Part shown: positions 36,397 through 45,769 of the stretch, piece by piece
Numbering within the stretch: the stretch's first letter is position 1
Layout of the letters: every line of letters starts with the position of its first letter
NCBI GenBank assembly: GCA_944325075.1
Contig: CALUYU010000003.1
Location: 1-63,315, forward strand
Direction of reading: 5' to 3'
DNA: 63,315 bases
Source of the DNA: Candidatus Gastranaerophilales bacterium
GTDB taxonomy: Bacteria; Cyanobacteriota; Vampirovibrionia; Gastranaerophilales; Gastranaerophilaceae
Translations under genes and position numbers: made by a program
Notes under the pieces: generated by a model
The model's database searches: none
The model's input: only the letters and a program-made list of their open reading frames with translations
What the model was told of the DNA's origin: nothing

Positions 36397-37434
36397 ATGA
36401 TTTTACCTGTAAACAATTTTAGCAGTAATAATACTAATTTCACGGCCCGTAAACTCGATAAAGAAGAACTTAAGCATCATCCGGTTGTATTATTGGAAAA
36501 TAATTTTTCAACAAAGATGATGATCTGGTGGGACAAGTTTACGAATGCAACGACTATGTATCCGGCAAGAGGTTTAAAAGGTAGTAAAAATTCTAATTTT
36601 TATGAATTTTTAACCATGAGTATGATCCCAAATCTAACCGGTAGTTTAATGTTTATGGCTGTATTTAATTCTGCCAATAAGTTCTTCTCTCCGCCTGAAA
36701 AGATGACTGCCTCGAAATTTGGCAGCAAGATGGCTCTCGGGGTAATATTTTATGCATTGGCAAAAAATATTTCTAAAAGTTTTGTTACTAAACCGGTAAA
36801 ATGGGCTACCGGCGTTGATACTGAAGAGCCTTACGCGGAACTGAAATTTAAACTTCCAGAAAGTAAAAATGACACAGATATAACAAGTCTTGAATATCAT
36901 AAAGTTTTAGAAAGTCTTGAGTTCCCTCGTTGGGAAGTTAAATATGGAGATACGGAAAAAGGTGAACCGCGAAATATTTGGTTCGATAAAATCGCTAAAA
37001 AAATCGGTCTTGGTACTAATCTTAACGATTCAGACCAGGATGTGAAGCCTAGGGTTAAGGAAATTGCGGTAAAAACAAATCTTGCAAAAACATTCTCATC
37101 TTATTTATGGGCAGCTGCAGGTGTAGCCCTTGCACTTCAAAAACCTTGGGATGAATTTTTCAAGGTCGCAACCTGGAAAGTATGGAAAAAAGATCAATTC
37201 CTGAAAACAATAAAAACATTCTTTAGAAGTTTGGGAAATAGTGCGCTTGAAATGTTTAAAGGCCCTGCGGATGCAAAAGGTATTTTTGCAAAACATTGCG
37301 GAAAATCAGTGATAGGTCTTGCGGCCTTTTCTACTTTGGCCGGATTGGCAAATGTACTTATTAGCAGAGATAAGCCTTCAAAACTTGATTCTGCTGATGT
37401 AATTGAAAAGAATAGAAAGTATGTGGTGAATTAG
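36397..37434 (+). CDS. Unknown protein with paired membrane segments, first of a three-gene operon
   Basis: A 345-residue protein of no family I recognise. I start at ATG 36397 because GTGGAG (36386-36391) precedes it; an ATG at 36382 is in frame. The N terminus reads ILPVNNF then NNTNFTARK, a short motif shared with other unknown proteins in the window. Hydrophobic segments: about 75-95 (LTGSLMFMAVF), 105-122 (MALGVIFYALA), 225-240 (SSYLWAAAGVALAL) and 308-325 (VIGLAAFSTLAGLANVL), with a long hydrophilic middle. One base separates its stop from the next gene, and a GH13-type enzyme gene completes the operon. Confidence 0.72.
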   Translation: MILPVNNFSSNNTNFTARKLDKEELKHHPVVLLENNFSTKMMIWWDKFTNATTMYPARGLKGSKNSNFYEFLTMSMIPNLTGSLMFMAVFNSANKFFSPPEKMTASKFGSKMALGVIFYALAKNISKSFVTKPVKWATGVDTEEPYAELKFKLPESKNDTDITSLEYHKVLESLEFPRWEVKYGDTEKGEPRNIWFDKIAKKIGLGTNLNDSDQDVKPRVKEIAVKTNLAKTFSSYLWAAAGVALALQKPWDEFFKVATWKVWKKDQFLKTIKTFFRSLGNSALEMFKGPADAKGIFAKHCGKSVIGLAAFSTLAGLANVLISRDKPSKLDSADVIEKNRKYVVN

Positions 37435-37435
37435 T

Positions 37436-40063
37436 ATGCGGACAAATATGATTAATAACTTCGTACTTAATAAAAGGCCTTCATTTTCATCAGAAGAATC
37501 TGTAAAACCTGATGAAATAGAAATTGTTACGCGCCGCAAGGTCAAACCTGATTTTGATATTCATCGGGAGCTTGCAAATCGTACATTTATCCAGCCGCTG
37601 CCACCTAAAGGCCATATAATAAAAAACAGTATAACCTCAGCTCCTCAGTACTTTGTTGATGATATTGTTACTGATTTTAAAGCTCTGAAGTCTGCCTGGA
37701 AAGGTGATGCCAATGACCATCAGTTAGGAAAATTAAATGATCTTGGTATGAAACTTGGCGGATTAGCTATTGCTACATACCTGTTTTCGATGAAAAAAAG
37801 CCCGGTAACAAAAGCAATGGAATTTGTGGGCTTGGGCTCATTTTTTGCCTCAATGGCATTGTGGCCTAAAATTGCGCTGGATATCCCTGCCAGAATAATA
37901 CATGGTTTTAGTCCGTTTATGATGTATCAGGACAGCCAGGGCCGTAAAAAACGTTTCTTTAGCGACAATCAGTTTATTGCGTACGATATGCTGAGTGATA
38001 AAGATATAAACAGAATTGGCAACCACATGCGCATACCGAAAAATATGCCTAACAGAAGAGACGCTGTTCAGGAAAAAATGCGCCAGATTGCTTTACAGAA
38101 TAATACGATGTGGATGTTAACGGCAGGTTTTGCTACTCCGGTTATGAGTTCCCTTATCTGTAACAGACTCGAACCTTATGTTGAGAAATTGCAAAATTAC
38201 TATATGAACAAGAAAATTGACAACATTCTTGTTAATTTCTCAACAGTAAGCAAAAACTTTAGGACTGATGATATTATTAATAATGTAAACAGAGTTATCG
38301 AATTAAATAGCGGAAAACCTGTAACAGAAGATTTAATAGAAGAACTCTCCGATGCTCTTGTAACAAGACTTGATCCGAATGTAAAAATCGGTGTTAAGAA
38401 AGACCTGGAAAGACTATTCCCGAGCGGACAATACAAGATTACCGAAACTCAGACAAAATCTATAGCGGATTCGGTTCGTGGAATTTTACAGCGAACCGCT
38501 ATAGATAAAATACTTCCGCAAAATTTGAATGTAATAATTCCGTCCCAGGAACAAATTCATTCTCTTTTAACTACTGAAAAATATTATGGACGTCCTCTTG
38601 GAATCAGAGATATTCGCTCAATTATTTCAGAAATAACGCTTATTGTTGAAGACAATATTGAACATCTTGAAACAAGCGGGGCATCAGTTTCAAATAATTT
38701 GAAACGCCGGTTAGTTGGAGCGTTGCTTGAGGGGCCGTCGGATAATAACCTTAAATCTCTTGAAGAGGTTTTGACTTCAAGATCTGCTAATATATTAGAC
38801 GAAAATTCTATTAAACTTATAAAAAGTTTTGCAAATGAAATGACTGCTTTTTGTTCGGAAAATACAGCACTAAATGTATATTCCTACAGAAAACTTGCCC
38901 AAGCACCAAATACAGCTAAAGCAAAATATTGGAATGATGTTGTTAACTCGCTGCTTGATATTTTAAAAATTACACCGCAGGAAATTGAAGATACAAGATT
39001 TGACCGAACCATGGTCGGCGATTTGTTCAATAAAAAAGTTTGGGAGTTTGCGACTTCATCTCCGGAAGAATATAAAAAATTTGTCGGAAACCTGGCTGCA
39101 AAACTTTCCCAAATTGAGAAACATGTTAAGCCTGATGATATGACAGGGAAGTTTATTAAGCAGGTTGAAACTTCTTTAAATGCTGCTGCTACCCGTTTCA
39201 GAACATTTGATCCATCGTTCAAATTTGAATATACTGCAAGAAAACTTGTCGGTTATAAAGGTAAGGAAAACGGCAGTTTAATGGGAATTACAAAAGCTTT
39301 TGTTAATGATAATTTGTCAAACCTGAAAAATACATTTGCGGCTGTATTAAATAAAGTTAATACATATAGAACTATATACAAGAATCCGGACTTTAAATTC
39401 CTTGGAAAAGACCAAATTCCGAGAGAAATAAAGGAAGAAATTACCGGATTTATAGAATACCTCACTACAGAAGGCAGAATATCAGATTACTCCGTAAAAT
39501 TTGAAGTTCTAAGAAACCTCAGACCAAATAAAGATGATAAAGATGCTATTGCATTCAATAAGGATGGATCTGTAAACTATAAATATTACAATAAAGAAAA
39601 ACTTTCAAAACATGGAGTATTTATTCCTAGTGATATAAGCTTTTTCAAGCGTGTAATGAATACATTGTTTGGTATTCCGTTAAATTCCGAAACAACAGCT
39701 GCTCTGGCAGATCATTCTTCTGTAAAACGTATCCTTGAAGATTATCGAAATAACATGTCCTCGGCAGTTGGAAATATGTATAACTTTATGTTCCCGGATC
39801 ATGTTGTAAATGATCAATGGGATTACAAGCCTGATGGTTCTAAACAAAGAATTTATTCAAGCTCAACTCCGAAATATAGAAGTAATGCCGTTGGGGCAGC
39901 GTTGGATGAAGTGTTGGCTAACAGCTGTAAACAAAGTTATAATACCAGAAAATGGCTGAAAATGTTTGGCGGGTTTGGGGCAGGACTTTTAGGCTTTACG
40001 GTTCTTTCTCAGTTCTTCTTTGGCCGCGGTAATAATAAACATTTAAAAAAAGGCAAGGTGTAG
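37436..40063 (+). CDS. Large unknown protein (875 aa) with terminal membrane segments
   Basis: The N terminus (MINNFVLNKRPSFSSEES) carries the same N-N-x...[PN]-x-F-[ST] pattern as its neighbours. Residues ~100-150 hold two hydrophobic stretches (LGGLAIATYLF; FVGLGSFFASMAL), another lies near 225 (AGFATPVMSSLI), and one closes the protein (GFGAGLLGFTVLSQFFF, about 848-865). The intervening ~600 residues are hydrophilic and helical in character, rich in Lys/Asp/Asn, without a motif I recognise. It starts 1 bp after 36397-37434 and stops 3 bp before the GH13-type gene, so the three are almost certainly one transcript. Confidence 0.72.
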   Translation: MRTNMINNFVLNKRPSFSSEESVKPDEIEIVTRRKVKPDFDIHRELANRTFIQPLPPKGHIIKNSITSAPQYFVDDIVTDFKALKSAWKGDANDHQLGKLNDLGMKLGGLAIATYLFSMKKSPVTKAMEFVGLGSFFASMALWPKIALDIPARIIHGFSPFMMYQDSQGRKKRFFSDNQFIAYDMLSDKDINRIGNHMRIPKNMPNRRDAVQEKMRQIALQNNTMWMLTAGFATPVMSSLICNRLEPYVEKLQNYYMNKKIDNILVNFSTVSKNFRTDDIINNVNRVIELNSGKPVTEDLIEELSDALVTRLDPNVKIGVKKDLERLFPSGQYKITETQTKSIADSVRGILQRTAIDKILPQNLNVIIPSQEQIHSLLTTEKYYGRPLGIRDIRSIISEITLIVEDNIEHLETSGASVSNNLKRRLVGALLEGPSDNNLKSLEEVLTSRSANILDENSIKLIKSFANEMTAFCSENTALNVYSYRKLAQAPNTAKAKYWNDVVNSLLDILKITPQEIEDTRFDRTMVGDLFNKKVWEFATSSPEEYKKFVGNLAAKLSQIEKHVKPDDMTGKFIKQVETSLNAAATRFRTFDPSFKFEYTARKLVGYKGKENGSLMGITKAFVNDNLSNLKNTFAAVLNKVNTYRTIYKNPDFKFLGKDQIPREIKEEITGFIEYLTTEGRISDYSVKFEVLRNLRPNKDDKDAIAFNKDGSVNYKYYNKEKLSKHGVFIPSDISFFKRVMNTLFGIPLNSETTAALADHSSVKRILEDYRNNMSSAVGNMYNFMFPDHVVNDQWDYKPDGSKQRIYSSSTPKYRSNAVGAALDEVLANSCKQSYNTRKWLKMFGGFGAGLLGFTVLSQFFFGRGNNKHLKKGKV

Positions 40064-40066
40064 ATT

Positions 40067-41827
40067 ATGTTGAATACAAATCTTCTAAGTATAAAATTAA
40101 ATAATATTCAACAAACCACAGGTAACACTCCGGTTAAAAATGACAAAAACTTTACAGAAACTTCAAATAGTAAAGTACAAAATTCAGATCTGCTGAGTAA
40201 ATACCTGAACAGCATCTCTGCGCAAAATGCGCCTGTCGTTAAAAAATTTGATAGTCTTGAAAAGATTGAGAATAGAAAAAATCTTAAAAAGATGCTCTAT
40301 ACAAATGATTTAAAAACATTGTTTAAAAATTGTGATGCAAAGATTTTGGCAATAATTCCAAGAATATTTAACGCTAAAGATGCTAACGGGAATGATTATA
40401 TTGATGGAAATGAAGAACATGGTACATTCAAAAATGCTATAGAGAGACTTGATGAAGTAAAAGAAGACGGTTTCAATTGTCTGCATGTACTGCCGGTAAA
40501 TACGCCTGGTAAAAAGAAAGCAATGGGAACTGCCGGTTCAATTTATTCTCCTTTGGATATGCTTGAAATAGATCCTATGCTTGCAGATCCAAGTGATCCG
40601 AGAAGTCCTAAAGAACAATTCAAAAACTTTATAAACGAATGTCATAAGCGGGATATAAAAGTTATGCTTGATATGCCTAGTTGCGCTTCAACACAAATGT
40701 TTGAAGCGCATCCTGAGTGGATGGCTATAGAAAAAGACGGGATGGCAAAGACTCCTCAGGGATGGAATGATATCAGAATGTTCCAGCCTTGGGAAGATGA
40801 AGGTAAAAGAACTTTAAATCCAAAACTTCTTGAATTGCATAAACAATTCATTGATATGTGTATAGACTTAGGTGTAGATGGAATAAGAGCCGATGTTTCA
40901 AGAGCAAAACCTGTTGAGTTTTGGGATATATTGATTAAATATTCAAGACAACGTGATCCGGAGTTTGCGTGGCTTGCAGAAACATATACTCATGAAGATG
41001 CCTCTCCAATGATAAATATGCCGGCTGATAGACCTGACGATGCATTGCGTGCGGGATTTGATTCTTTCTATGGGCAGTATCACTTGTTTAGTGAGTGGAA
41101 AACCGCAACTGATTTTATAAATTATTTAAAAGAAAATCTTGATTTGTCATATAAGGTTGAGCAGGGAAAATCCTTAATAGCTTCATTTGCTTCACATGAT
41201 GATTTATCTCCGATGTTTCATGGCGGAGCTGATTTTTGTAAATTAATTATGGGGCTTCAAGCAACTATCCCTATGACAAATATGTATGAAGTTGATGGCT
41301 TCCAGACCGGAGATAATTATTTAAGAAAATATGCAAACAAGCACTCTGAACAAACACAGACAGATAATCATGAAATGGAAGTTCATTACGGTAAATTGGA
41401 TTTGTTTAATCTTTCCCGTAAACCGGGCGGTGATGATGAAACTATCAGAGCTTTTGTTCGGGACGCTCATGCTTTAAGAGATAAATATTCTGACATTGTT
41501 GGGCCTAAAGGAACATTTATAGAACTGGATAAGGTAGGCGACAAGAATGATCAGATTATCTCATATGCAAGGCATTATGAAGGAAAGACTCTTCTTGTTG
41601 TTGCGAATAAAAATGTCAACAGAGCTGTTGCTTGTAAAATAAAAATTCCAACCTTACGGGCTGACCAGAAATTGGAAAATCTTCTTCCTTCTTATGGAAA
41701 AGAAAGTATATTCCAGGCTGCACCAAATGAGTTAAGAGTCGATGTTGGTCCGGCAAGAATACATGTATTTGAGATTGATACTCCGTTTATTGAAAATTAT
41801 ACTAATAAAGTTTATCGTCAACGCTAG
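40067..41827 (+). CDS. GH13 (alpha-amylase) family enzyme with a disordered N-terminal extension
   Basis: A 586-residue protein with a GH13-type TIM barrel from about residue 90: LHVLPVNTPG, then VMLDMP, the nucleophile Asp276 in DGIRADVSRA, the acid/base Glu305 in WLAETYT and the stabiliser Asp378 in SFASHDDLSP. All three catalytic carboxylates are present. A C-terminal beta domain (about 500-575) follows. Residues 1-70 are polar and Asn/Ser-rich, with no signal peptide, so it is probably intracellular. Specificity (hydrolase, transferase or phosphorylase) cannot be read. It is the third gene of an operon with two unknown membrane-type proteins, which may localise it. Confidence 0.88.
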   Translation: MLNTNLLSIKLNNIQQTTGNTPVKNDKNFTETSNSKVQNSDLLSKYLNSISAQNAPVVKKFDSLEKIENRKNLKKMLYTNDLKTLFKNCDAKILAIIPRIFNAKDANGNDYIDGNEEHGTFKNAIERLDEVKEDGFNCLHVLPVNTPGKKKAMGTAGSIYSPLDMLEIDPMLADPSDPRSPKEQFKNFINECHKRDIKVMLDMPSCASTQMFEAHPEWMAIEKDGMAKTPQGWNDIRMFQPWEDEGKRTLNPKLLELHKQFIDMCIDLGVDGIRADVSRAKPVEFWDILIKYSRQRDPEFAWLAETYTHEDASPMINMPADRPDDALRAGFDSFYGQYHLFSEWKTATDFINYLKENLDLSYKVEQGKSLIASFASHDDLSPMFHGGADFCKLIMGLQATIPMTNMYEVDGFQTGDNYLRKYANKHSEQTQTDNHEMEVHYGKLDLFNLSRKPGGDDETIRAFVRDAHALRDKYSDIVGPKGTFIELDKVGDKNDQIISYARHYEGKTLLVVANKNVNRAVACKIKIPTLRADQKLENLLPSYGKESIFQAAPNELRVDVGPARIHVFEIDTPFIENYTNKVYRQR

Positions 41828-41851
41828 TTATAGGCACACATTAAATAAACA

Positions 41852-41881
41852 AAAAAGTATAGCCGCATGGTTATACTTTTT
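41852..41881. terminator. Terminator of the GH13 operon
   Basis: An inverted repeat with A5GTATA on the left and TATACT5 on the right, closed by GCC/GGT pairs (one G-U) and a 4-base loop. It lies 25 bp after the GH13-type stop codon. The T-run is part of the stem, as in other terminators of this window. Confidence 0.75.
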
Positions 41882-41979
41882 CGGATGAGAGATATTGATA
41901 TTATTTGTGAAGATGCTAAATATTTAATTACTTTTTTTATTTTTATAAAAAGTATATAATAATTGTAGAGGAAATTTTC

Positions 41980-42894
41980 ATGAATAAAAACATTCTGTCA
42001 AATATTGCATTGTTTTTAACTGCCTTAATATGGGGGCTGGCGTTTGTGGCGCAACGTGCCGGAATGGATTATATCGGTCCTTATACGTTTAATACAATAA
42101 GAAGTTTTCTTGGCGGATTGAGCCTGCTTCCTTTAATTGGTTTGATAAAATTAATTAAAGGAAATAATTATAGATTGGAAAAAATAAAAGAACTTCAGCA
42201 TGTAATTTTATTTAAAGGCGGGATTATATGCGGGGCTGCACTTTTTTGCGCGATTACACTTCAGCAATATTGTATGCAGTTTGTAAATGCGGGTAAAGCG
42301 GGATTTATATCTGCACTTTATATAATTTATGTGCCATTAATTGGCGCTATTCTCGGTAAAAAACTTAATTTTAATGTGAAATTGAGTGTTTTGATTGCTG
42401 TGATAGGTTTATATCTTTTGTGTTTTAATGCTGATTTATCACAATTTAATATATATGACGGAATTTTGTTGATCAGTGCATTTTTCTATGGGGTTCATAT
42501 TCTTGTTGTTAATTATTATTCTCAAAGAACCGATGCTGTAAAACTTTCATGTTTGCAATTTTTTACTGTGGCAATATTTTCGTTACCGTTGATGTTGTTG
42601 TTTGAAGCTCCGGATCTAAGTTCTATTTATGAATGCAGGATACCGCTTCTGTTTGCAGGAATTGTAACTTGTGGTATTGCATATACTCTTCAGATTTTCG
42701 GACAAAAATACACTCCTCCTGTATTAGCCTCTTTAATTCTTTGTCTTGAATCAGTGTTTGCTGTTGTTGGCGGGACATTAATTTTACATGAAGTAATGAA
42801 TGTGAGAGAAATTCTTGGCTGTGTATTTATGATTGCCGCGGTATTACTTTCAAAGTTATCACTTAAAAAAATCGATTCTGCCAGAAAGTTTTAA
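41980..42894 (+). CDS. EamA-type (DMT superfamily) transporter
   Basis: A 304-residue protein with ten hydrophobic segments arranged as two EamA halves (about 5-145 and 158-295). Typical features are ALIWGLAFVAQRAG in the first helix, GKAGFISALYIIYVPLIGA closing the first half, and SLILCLESVFAVVGGTLILHE in the second. Such proteins export metabolites or amino acids, but the substrate is not predictable. The ATG has GAGGAAA upstream. It is monocistronic and convergent with the SDR gene. Confidence 0.92.
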   Translation: MNKNILSNIALFLTALIWGLAFVAQRAGMDYIGPYTFNTIRSFLGGLSLLPLIGLIKLIKGNNYRLEKIKELQHVILFKGGIICGAALFCAITLQQYCMQFVNAGKAGFISALYIIYVPLIGAILGKKLNFNVKLSVLIAVIGLYLLCFNADLSQFNIYDGILLISAFFYGVHILVVNYYSQRTDAVKLSCLQFFTVAIFSLPLMLLFEAPDLSSIYECRIPLLFAGIVTCGIAYTLQIFGQKYTPPVLASLILCLESVFAVVGGTLILHEVMNVREILGCVFMIAAVLLSKLSLKKIDSARKF

Positions 42895-42942
42895 CTTCCC
42901 CATTTAATGATAATTTAACCGGATTTCGCGATATCCGCAATC

Positions 42943-43650
42943 TTAGATACCGACACTTAATCCTGCGCAAATATTTATGCCCTGACCGGTAATTCCTTTA
43001 GCAGCATCACTTATTAGATATTTTACCAACCCAGCAATTTCTTTAGGTTCGACAAACCTTTTTTGCGGAATGCAATCAAGAATTTCTTCTTTAGAAAAGT
43101 CACTTTCTTCAATAGAATTAGTACCCAAGTCTGTTTCAACCCATCCCGGGTTAATTGTATTTACCGTAATATTATATTCTGCAAGCTCAAGAGCCAGGGC
43201 TTTTGATAAGCCAATCAATCCGGCTTTAGAGGCCGAGTAAATAGACGCGTTAGCCTCTCCCATAACACCGGATATTGATCCTATATTTATTATTCTTCCC
43301 CATTTTTTTGATTTCATATGAGGTATTGCTTTTGCTATAAGCGAGCAGGGCGTCAGAAGATTTGTGGTAAATATTCTTTTTATATCTTCTTCTTTCATCT
43401 TATCCAGAGGGCTGTAAATGTATTCTCCGGCATTATTAATCAATACATCAATATTGTTTTTTTCTATAAATTCAAAAAGTTTTTCAGGATCTTTATTCAA
43501 GTCACAAGTACAATAGGATGTCGCACTTAAAGATTGAAGCTGCTGTTCATTTCTTCCGGTGACAAAGATATTTCCATATTCTGCAGCAATAAGTTCCAAT
43601 GCAATTACCCGCCCAATGCCTTTTGACGCTCCGGTAATTAATATATTCAT
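42943..43650 (-). CDS. Short-chain dehydrogenase/reductase
   Basis: A 235-residue classical SDR. The NAD(P) site is ITGASKGIGRVIAL at the N terminus, LINNAGEY follows, and the catalytic residues are Ser in NIGSISGVMG and the YSASK Tyr/Lys pair; INPGWVETDL closes the cofactor pocket. It resembles FabG-type 3-oxoacyl-ACP reductases, but short members have broad substrates and no fatty-acid gene is next to it. It is the last gene of a leftward set with secG and the NrtR-like regulator, 20 bp from secG. Confidence 0.92.
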   Translation of the reverse strand: MNILITGASKGIGRVIALELIAAEYGNIFVTGRNEQQLQSLSATSYCTCDLNKDPEKLFEFIEKNNIDVLINNAGEYIYSPLDKMKEEDIKRIFTTNLLTPCSLIAKAIPHMKSKKWGRIINIGSISGVMGEANASIYSASKAGLIGLSKALALELAEYNITVNTINPGWVETDLGTNSIEESDFSKEEILDCIPQKRFVEPKEIAGLVKYLISDAAKGITGQGINICAGLSVGI

Positions 43651-43670
43651 AAAAATTTATCCCGTATCGT

Positions 43671-43895
43671 TTATTTAACCAGACCGAACCCTAGTAGAAA
43701 CGTACAAATCAGGAATATCCCAGCGATTATACCGGTAAGTTTATTTAATCCTTTTTCTGCACTTTTCTGTGAAGAAAAAAGCTGTGAAGCTCCGCCTATT
43801 CCTGCAATTCCATCACCTTTCGGGGAATGTAGAAGGATTAATATAATTAATAAGACTGATGAAATTATTTGTATAGTCCAGATAAATGTTAACAT
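43671..43895 (-). CDS. secG: Preprotein translocase subunit SecG
   Basis: A 74-residue membrane protein with two helices (about 3-22 and 52-72) joined by the SecG loop HSPKGDGIAGIGGASQLFSS. It assists SecYE in protein export. Length equals the family norm. Its ATG overlaps the TAA of the upstream regulator gene by one base (TAATG on the minus strand), so the two are translationally coupled. Confidence 0.94.
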   Translation of the reverse strand: MLTFIWTIQIISSVLLIILILLHSPKGDGIAGIGGASQLFSSQKSAEKGLNKLTGIIAGIFLICTFLLGFGLVK

Positions 43896-44581
43896 TATGA
43901 TTTTTTCTCCTTTTTCTTAGAAATGAAATGAGCACGTTTTGAATTTAGTTTAATATTTTCAAATGTATATAATCTTGCCGGGCGTTTGGAAGATGACTTT
44001 GTGTATTCATCAAGCTCAATGAGTCCTTCTGTCGCAAGCGCTTTTTTCCTGAAATTACGTTTATCTAATTTTTTACCCATAATTAGCTCATAAGATTTTT
44101 GCATTTCAGTAAGCGTAAATTTTTCATTCAAAAGCTGATAAGCTACCGGGCAAATTTCTAATCTTTCACGTGTTCTTTTGAGCGAATATTGAATAATTTC
44201 TTTATGATCAAACGCAAGAGGAGGCAGGTCAGAAACTTTATGCCAGCCCAATTCCGGGGTAGAAACTATTTTTAAGTCTTCCGCGCGAACCAACGCAAAG
44301 TAAGCGCAGGTAATGACTCTTGCATTCGGGTGCCTTAGCGGGTCACCAAAAGTATACAACTGTTCAAGATAAATGCTGTCTACATTTGTTCTCTCTTTCA
44401 AAACTCTTAATGCGGCCTGATCAAGGTTTTCACTCAGTCGCACATAACCGCCGGGAATAGCCCACTTATCTTTGAAAGGTTCGTTTAATCTCTTAACCAG
44501 CAATACTTGTATTGCATTATTGATTATTGTTAAGATTACAACGTCGACAGTAATTTCGTGTGTTTTTGTTTCATTAAACAT
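43895..44581 (-). CDS. NrtR-like regulator: degenerate Nudix domain plus winged helix
   Basis: A 228-residue protein with an N-terminal Nudix fold (about 1-140) and a C-terminal winged-helix part (about 150-228), the layout of NrtR, which represses NAD biosynthesis or salvage genes and responds to ADP-ribose. The Nudix box starts normally (GGYVRLSENLDQAALR), but the catalytic REUXEE core reads RVLKER, so hydrolase activity is unlikely. A likely target in the window is pnuC at 33.4 kb, by inference. I start at ATG 44581; an upstream in-frame ATG at 44611 has a weaker context. secG overlaps its stop. Confidence 0.8.
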   Translation of the reverse strand: MFNETKTHEITVDVVILTIINNAIQVLLVKRLNEPFKDKWAIPGGYVRLSENLDQAALRVLKERTNVDSIYLEQLYTFGDPLRHPNARVITCAYFALVRAEDLKIVSTPELGWHKVSDLPPLAFDHKEIIQYSLKRTRERLEICPVAYQLLNEKFTLTEMQKSYELIMGKKLDKRNFRKKALATEGLIELDEYTKSSSKRPARLYTFENIKLNSKRAHFISKKKEKKS

Positions 44582-44743
44582 AATTATCTCTACCCTGATT
44601 TTATAATACAATAAAAAATAATTTTACATAAGTTAATAATATAATTTGTTAATATTTTTTTACATCAACCTTTTTCTGGTGGCAATTTTAATAATTAAAA
44701 TGACTTTATATATTTAAGGGGAATAAATCGGGGAAAAATCAAA

Positions 44744-45769
44744 ATGTTTTTTGGTTATTGGAATTATTACAATTATTTAAACACACGCTTATATTTGGGA
44801 TTTAACCTCATTAATTCTTTTTGGAAAGGACTTTTAAATGGCAATTCCTTTTCTCCGTTTATGAATTTTTATTATTCTCCGCCTTCTGTATATTATTATT
44901 CAAATCCCCAATCAATTAATTTTTATCCCCGCATATCAGATTCTGTAGGCGGGCTTTTGTCAAATTTGAACAGCGGGGCAGATACAGATATCAATAACGA
45001 CCCCAAAATAAATATAACCTCCCAATCTTCCCCGGAGAAAGTAGGTAATCTGCTTTCAAATCTTTTAAAAAGTTCTCCTGTTAGTAATTTATCAGAGGAG
45101 CGTTTGGCCTCTGTAAATTTAGGTTTGGCTACGAATACCTTAAAATCTTCGAATTCCGACACAGGAAAATCTGTCTTATCTCCTTCTACGATTAAAAGTT
45201 CAAATAAGTCTGAAGAGTTGGTCATAAATTCTGAGTATACTGCCGATATCCAATTTTCTGGCTCAAAGGTTATTTTAGGAGAGGCCATAAAGAAAAGAAT
45301 TAAAAAAATTGCTGAAAAAGTTAACTGTGATTATAAGGATTTGTTAGGCTTAATATACTGTGAGTCGTCATTCCGTACAATCCCTAGAAATTGGAATGGC
45401 AGGTCTGCTATTGGATTAATTCAGTTTACGGATATAAATATAAAAGATTTGAATTCCATATACGGAGCAAATCTTACTAAAGAAAAAATTGCACAAATGT
45501 CCCCGCTTGAACAGCTTGATTGGGCTGAAAAATCTCTTTTAAGGGCAAAACAGATAGCGGGATTTCCAATCGGTCACAAATTAAATGCCGGAGAACTATA
45601 CGCTATAAACTTTGCTCCTGCAAATGCAAAACGACAGTCTTATATAAGCAAAAAGGGCGACGGATTGTATGAGGGAAATTCCGGATTGGATCTCAATAAG
45701 GATGGTAAAATTACTAGGGAAGAACTTGCACAAAAAATTAAAAAAGGAAGTATTAATGTTGTTGCTTAA
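44744..45769 (+). CDS. Lytic-transglycosylase-like (SLT) protein with a C-terminal EF-hand
   Basis: A 341-residue protein. The N terminus is very aromatic (FFGYWNYYNYLN, then YYSPPSVYYYS) with no cleavable signal peptide I can place; a Ser/Asn-rich linker runs to about residue 180. The C-terminal 160 residues resemble a soluble lytic transglycosylase: LLGLIYCESSFR with catalytic Glu near 207, SAIGLIQFTD, and LYAINFAPANA. An EF-hand loop DLNKDGKITREEL (about 315-327) suggests calcium binding. It may cleave peptidoglycan, for instance for pilus passage. Divergent from the NrtR-like gene. Confidence 0.75.
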   Translation: MFFGYWNYYNYLNTRLYLGFNLINSFWKGLLNGNSFSPFMNFYYSPPSVYYYSNPQSINFYPRISDSVGGLLSNLNSGADTDINNDPKINITSQSSPEKVGNLLSNLLKSSPVSNLSEERLASVNLGLATNTLKSSNSDTGKSVLSPSTIKSSNKSEELVINSEYTADIQFSGSKVILGEAIKKRIKKIAEKVNCDYKDLLGLIYCESSFRTIPRNWNGRSAIGLIQFTDINIKDLNSIYGANLTKEKIAQMSPLEQLDWAEKSLLRAKQIAGFPIGHKLNAGELYAINFAPANAKRQSYISKKGDGLYEGNSGLDLNKDGKITREELAQKIKKGSINVVA

